Origin: a bacterium
GTDB taxonomy: Bacteria; NPL-UPA2; JAGMAN01
NCBI GenBank assembly: GCA_023130215.1
Contig: JAGMAN010000074.1
Coordinates: forward strand, 1-6,708
Length of the DNA stretch: 6,708 bases
Reading direction: 5' to 3'
Shown here: positions 6,301 to 6,708 of the stretch, piece by piece
How positions within the stretch are numbered: the first letter of the stretch is position 1
Layout of the letters: each line of letters starts with the position of its first letter
The notes under the pieces: generated by a model
Databases searched by the model: none
What the model saw: only the letters and a program-made list of their open reading frames with translations
Told to the model about the DNA's origin: nothing
Translations under genes and position numbers: made by a program

Positions 6301-6708
6301 CCACCGTGCTTTACGACGGACGCAGTGGCGAACCTTTTCAGGAGGAGGTTACCGTTGGTTACATCTATATGATGAAATTGGTTCATTTAGTGGATGATAA
6401 GATCCACGCCCGTTCTATAGGTCCCTACTCCCTGGTCACCCAGCAGCCTTTAGGAGGGAGAGCTCAGTTTGGAGGACAGCGATTTGGGGAAATGGAGGTC
6501 TGGGCTTTAGAATCCTACGGGGCGGCTTATACACTGCAGGAACTTCTTACGGTGAAGAGTGATGATGTAGCCGGTCGAACGAAGATATATGAAACCATTG
6601 TCAAGGGAGAGAATACCTTTCAGCCGGGAACGCCGGAGTCATTTAACGTTCTCATTAAGGAACTCCAGAGTTTGGGATTGGATGTGAAGGTGGAGAAGAA
6701 AAAAGGAA
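3303..6708 (+). CDS. rpoB: DNA-directed RNA polymerase subunit beta (3' end missing)
   Basis: The frame is open for 1135 codons to the window edge. RpoB forms one pincer of RNA polymerase, with half of the active site and the rifampicin pocket. Landmarks are M129[13 protein letters not shown] with S146-Q-L-H-R-S-P-G-V, the rifampicin region S451-Q-L-S-Q-F-M-D-Q to S473-A-L-G-P, P-I-E-T-P-E-G shortly after, P740-W-W-G-Y-N-F-E-D748, and G908[10 protein letters not shown]918. K910, K918 and H1035 match E. coli catalytic-region K1065, K1073 and H1237. The C-terminal [14 protein letters not shown] (1057-1070) and P-E-S-F-N-V-L complete it, so only a few residues or a short tail are missing. Size is close to Thermus or Bacillus RpoB rather than E. 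coli's 1342. rpoC normally follows. Confidence 0.98.
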   Translation, partial: MKQSSGLIERQSFAKIPSIMSLPNLVDIQKRSYREFLQEDIPPEKRSHSGLQAVFQDIFPMASGSGRCSMEFVSYSVGRPEYSAEECQGTGRTYNAPLKLRLRLVIRRQAEEAPEKREQEVYLGELPLMTEGGSFIINGAERVVVSQLHRSPGVCFEEKIHPSGRRLCSVRIIPYRGTWLELEFDTYDVLSVVIDRRRRILVTTLLRALGYSSSQDITKLFYETETIRLGSGLHRKKFLGRFLARDVRKGGEVIGESGEEVSDHLLRQLKEAGVEKLTLVITPKDEVSIINTLRKDHCRSEEEAQLEIFRRLRPGDPPTPENARRLLHRLFFDPRTYDLARVGRYKLNRKLGLNVPLRETTLRREDMVEIIRYLLKLKKREGTVDDIDHLGSRRVRTVGESVANQFRVGLERMERFIRERMSSQDLEDLTPQNLVNPKMISSAINNFFGRSQLSQFMDQVNPLAELTHKRRLSALGPGGLSRERAGFEVRDVHFSHYGRICPIETPEGTNIGLIVSMSTYAQINDLGFLRTPYRKVVNGKATRQIEYLSADVEDDYVIAQANAKLDAEGRFTDDKIFARLRNDFPKVSPGQVQYMDVSPEQLVSVSTALIPFLEHDDANRALMGSNMQRQAVPLLWAEAPLVGTGMERPAAVDSGAMALSFQDGKVEKVSANAITIRSGSEVHEYSLKKFLRSNQDTCLNQRPVVQPGERVSRGQVIADGPGTHLGELALGRDILVAFMPWWGYNFEDAILVSEKVVKEDVYTSIHIEEFELEARDTKLGPEEITRDIPNVGEEALKDLGENGIIRIGAEVRSEDILAGKITPKGETELSPEEKLLRAIFGEKAGDVRDASLRVPPGVEGIVIDVKVFSRREGKGPRKSGGWAAAELPSGVNKLVKVYIASKRKLSVGDKIAGRHGNKGVIAKILPEEDMPFLPDGTPVEIVLNPLGVPSRMNLGQILETHLGWAARALGIYVASPVFSGANEGEIKEMLRRSGLPGSGTTVLYDGRSGEPFQEEVTVGYIYMMKLVHLVDDKIHARSIGPYSLVTQQPLGGRAQFGGQRFGEMEVWALESYGAAYTLQELLTVKSDDVAGRTKIYETIVKGENTFQPGTPESFNVLIKELQSLGLDVKVEKKKG

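Noticed and set aside
1-6708. Mobile element, CRISPR array, defence or other novel gene system
   Set aside because: The window is filled by a conserved housekeeping operon; no transposase, integrase, spaced repeats or unexplained genes are present.

Overview
This window is an ordinary, tightly packed bacterial housekeeping operon. The order is tuf (3' tail only) – rpmG – tRNA-Trp – secE – nusG – rplK – rplA – rplJ – rplL – rpoB (5' end and nearly all of the gene). Every supported gene is on the + strand. The four-cysteine L33, single-span SecE, bacterial NusG, L7/L12 stalk and bacterial-type RNA polymerase beta subunit place it in Bacteria. By eye the GC content is intermediate, and RpoB is the compact type without the large lineage-specific insertions of the E. 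coli protein. The phylum cannot be fixed from what is visible. The diverged details (SecE W-T instead of W-P, a long charged tail on L7/L12, a Trp in the RpoB 'PW-x-GYNFED' motif) would suit a poorly sampled lineage, but that is inference.

Layout. Bases 1-20 read as the last codons and stop of EF-Tu. L33 (rpmG) begins at the next base. A complete tRNA-Trp(CCA) with encoded CCA end follows at 188-265. SecE starts 9 nt after the tRNA, then come NusG, L11, L1 and L10 with gaps of 1 to 10 nt. L7/L12 has a 20-nt spacer with a G-rich ribosome binding site. A 112-nt spacer (3191-3302), the largest non-coding stretch, separates rplL from rpoB. RpoB is open without a stop from 3303 to the window end and has reached its conserved C-terminal segment, so only its last residues are missing.

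The genes serve translation and its link to transcription and secretion: EF-Tu and tRNA-Trp deliver amino acids, L11, L10 and L7/L12 build the GTPase stalk that recruits EF-Tu, L1 forms the opposite stalk, L33 is a small 50S protein, SecE is part of the SecYEG channel, and NusG binds the polymerase whose beta subunit is rpoB. No promoter or convincing terminator is visible, and the 10-nt rplA-rplJ gap leaves no room for a separate L10 leader.

I found no mobile element, CRISPR array, defence gene or unknown gene system. The most notable feature is an extra, strongly charged segment of about 45 residues at the N-terminus of L7/L12, supported by a strong ribosome binding site. Other observations concern gene spacing, ribosome binding sites and single-residue departures from conserved motifs.
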